A DNA stretch of 6,484 bases from Anaerolineae bacterium. GTDB taxonomy: Bacteria > Chloroflexota > Anaerolineae > B4-G1 > DUEL01. Each line of letters opens with the position of its first letter. Within the stretch, counting starts at the first letter, position 1. The notes below the pieces were generated by a model. The model had not been told where the DNA came from and searched no databases. It saw only the letters and a list, made by a program, of their open reading frames with translations. The position numbers were made by a program, and so were the translations under genes. The stretch spans positions 1-6,484 of the forward strand of contig JAOZPF010000171.1 of assembly GCA_029932895.1 (NCBI GenBank). The letters run 5' to 3'. Shown piece after piece: positions 5,426-6,484 of this stretch.

Positions 5426-6316
5426 ATGGCTGGTCATAGGCAAGGTTCCCACCCGCTCTGCGGACACGAGAAACTGCTCATCGTCAACGGTGACGACATG
5501 GGACGCAGCCCTGGGGTGAGCGCTGGTATCCTCCAGGCCCACCGCCGTGGCCTGGTCAGCAGTTCGACAGTGATGGTCAACCTGCCGGGGGCCGCAGCGG
5601 CGGTCCGCCACGCGACGGCCCAGGCGGAACGGCTGGGCCTGGGCGTCCATCTCAACCTGACCGCCGGGCCTCCCGTGCTCCCGCCAGAAACAATCCCCTC
5701 CCTGGTCGGTCCTGCTGGCTGCTTCTACCCCGTTCGCCACCTCGTTCCCCGCCTAGCGGCACTGGACCTGGGGCAGGTGCGGGCAGAGTTGGTCGCCCAG
5801 ATCGAGCGCTTTCGCTCCTGGGGGCGCGAACCGACTCACTTTGACTGCCACCACCACCTCCTCTATCTGGACCCGCGGCTGTTCCGCGTGCTGACGGGAT
5901 TGGCACAGCAGTACCGGGTGCCCATCCGCTACCCCTGGCCTCGCGGGGAGGAGCGGACGCACCAGGAGCTGGCTGCTCTGGCCGAGGCACACAGAGTACC
6001 ACCCTCCTCCCTGCCCTCCATCATCGCCGGCTGCCACGCGGTGCTGGCGGAGAGCGGTGTACGTGTGCCGGACCGCTGCTTGCTTTCATTCTATGGAGCC
6101 ACCGCCACCCTCGAACACCTGTGCAGCCTGCTCGCCGGGCTGCCGCCGGGGGTGAGCGAACTGATGTGCCACCCCGGTATAGCAGATGATGAGCTACGCG
6201 CCCAGAGCAGCTATGTGGAGGGGAGGGAACGGGAACTATCCATCCTGACAGACCCCCGCGCACGCCGAACCCTCTCGGCGGCCGGGATCCGTCTTGTCTC
6301 CTTCTTGGATTTGTAG
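5426..6316 (+). CDS. ChbG/HpnK (YdjC) family carbohydrate deacetylase
   Basis: The 296-residue protein belongs to the YdjC-like family, metal-dependent deacetylases of N-acetylated sugars. E. coli ChbG removes an acetyl group from chitobiose, and HpnK acts in hopanoid synthesis. All metal and catalytic motifs are seen: NGDDMG at 21-26 (usually NADDFG), GLGVHLNLT at 71-79, HFDCHHH at 138-144 and ELMCHPG at 245-251. The domain starts near residue 16, so about 15 residues precede the usual start. The only SD-like signal is AAGG at 5418-5421, four bases before ATG 5426. A TTG at 5378 would extend the frame through the repeats and is unlikely. The gene stands alone on its strand behind its own promoter, and the divergent BioF2-like gene may share its control. 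An envelope glycan or lipid-linked sugar is a plausible substrate, but nothing here identifies it. Confidence 0.88.
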   Translation: MAGHRQGSHPLCGHEKLLIVNGDDMGRSPGVSAGILQAHRRGLVSSSTVMVNLPGAAAAVRHATAQAERLGLGVHLNLTAGPPVLPPETIPSLVGPAGCFYPVRHLVPRLAALDLGQVRAELVAQIERFRSWGREPTHFDCHHHLLYLDPRLFRVLTGLAQQYRVPIRYPWPRGEERTHQELAALAEAHRVPPSSLPSIIAGCHAVLAESGVRVPDRCLLSFYGATATLEHLCSLLAGLPPGVSELMCHPGIADDELRAQSSYVEGRERELSILTDPRARRTLSAAGIRLVSFLDL

Positions 6317-6320
6317 GTGT

Positions 6321-6343
6321 GGGGCAAGCCACCGGCTTGCCCT
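6321..6343 (+). terminator. Strong hairpin just after the ChbG-like gene
   Basis: GGGCAAGCC (6322-6330) and GGCTTGCCC (6334-6342) form a perfect 9-base stem with a 3-base loop, extendable by a G-T pair at 6321/6343. It starts five bases after the stop codon. No T-run follows, so it may be a dispersed palindromic repeat or an RNA-stabilising 3' end rather than a classic terminator. Confidence 0.5.
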
Positions 6344-6354
6344 CGCAATTGGAG

Positions 6355-6373
6355 GTCGCGCTTGGAGCGCGAC
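6355..6373. repeat. Short palindrome, 8-base stem
   Basis: GTCGCGCT (6355-6362) and AGCGCGAC (6366-6373) are perfect inverted arms around TGG. It lies 12 bases after the preceding hairpin and has a different sequence, so the two are not copies of one repeat. Confidence 0.65.
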
Positions 6374-6387
6374 GTCGCTATGGAATA

Positions 6388-6452
6388 TAGGCTTTAGCCG
6401 GGTCGAGGAACCCAGGCTCCAATGGGAGACCAAGTACCCCGGCTAAAGCCTA
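6388..6452. repeat. Perfect 15-base inverted repeat with a 35-base centre
   Basis: TAGGCTTTAGCCGGG (6388-6402) and CCCGGCTAAAGCCTA (6438-6452) are exact reverse complements. The centre has a weak inner pairing of CTCC and GGAG. The size and form suggest a small non-coding palindromic element or a stable RNA stem; no target-site duplication is evident at its edges. The rest of 6317-6484 holds no gene. Confidence 0.75.
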
Positions 6453-6484
6453 CAGTCCGGATTGTAAAGACGATTTTGGTCAGG

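Noticed and set aside
5285..5740. N-terminal extension of the BioF2-like protein by 152 residues
   Set aside because: It would run through the promoter region and antisense to the deacetylase gene, and a strong SD marks ATG 5284.

Overview
The window is GC-rich bacterial chromosomal DNA, densely packed with short intergenic gaps and Shine-Dalgarno (SD) led genes. It holds seven genes, one of them cut by the left edge, plus two short intergenic regions rich in palindromes. The gene content is a Nudix-GNAT fusion, a large polytopic spermidine-synthase-like protein, an Mth938-fold protein, a BioF2/FemAB-like acetyltransferase, a DUF503 protein and a ChbG/HpnK-like deacetylase. Together with small GC-rich palindromic repeats between genes, this recalls uncultured Chloroflexota (Anaerolineae-like) genomes. 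That placement is an inference from style, with no marker gene to support it. I see no rRNA, tRNA, CRISPR array, transposase, phage gene or defence system.

Positions 1-3964, plus strand: four genes in one direction. They are the C-terminal end of a metallophosphoesterase, a small Mth938/DUF498-type protein, a 309-residue Nudix hydrolase fused to a GNAT acetyltransferase, and a 761-residue membrane protein with an internal SAM-binding, spermidine-synthase-like domain. Gaps are 57, 31 and 16 bases, so the last three, and perhaps all four, are probably co-transcribed. The promoter lies outside the window or was not recognised.

Positions 3981-5284, minus strand: a two-gene operon of a BioF2/FemAB-like GNAT protein followed by a DUF503 (YlxP-like) protein. 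They overlap by one base in a TGATG junction. The DUF503 gene converges with the membrane-protein gene: only 16 bases separate the two stop codons, and both lie in one imperfect hairpin.

Positions 5285-5425: a 141-base divergent intergenic region. A perfect-consensus sigma70-type promoter (TTGACA-N16-TATAAT) points left into the acetyltransferase operon. A near-perfect one (TTGTCA-N16-TATAAT) points right into the deacetylase gene. Their -35 boxes overlap on the same 7 bases. Two tandem 26-base hairpin-forming repeats sit between the rightward promoter and the deacetylase start.

Positions 5426-6316, plus strand: a ChbG/HpnK (YdjC) family carbohydrate deacetylase. Positions 6317-6484 contain no gene but hold three distinct palindromes. 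The first is a plausible transcript-end hairpin; the last is a perfect 15-base inverted repeat around a 35-base centre. I see no complete new multi-gene system. The most interesting items are the shared-box divergent promoter with its repeat leader, the membrane-embedded aminopropyltransferase-like protein that seems to lack the usual catalytic signature, and the Nudix-GNAT fusion beside it.
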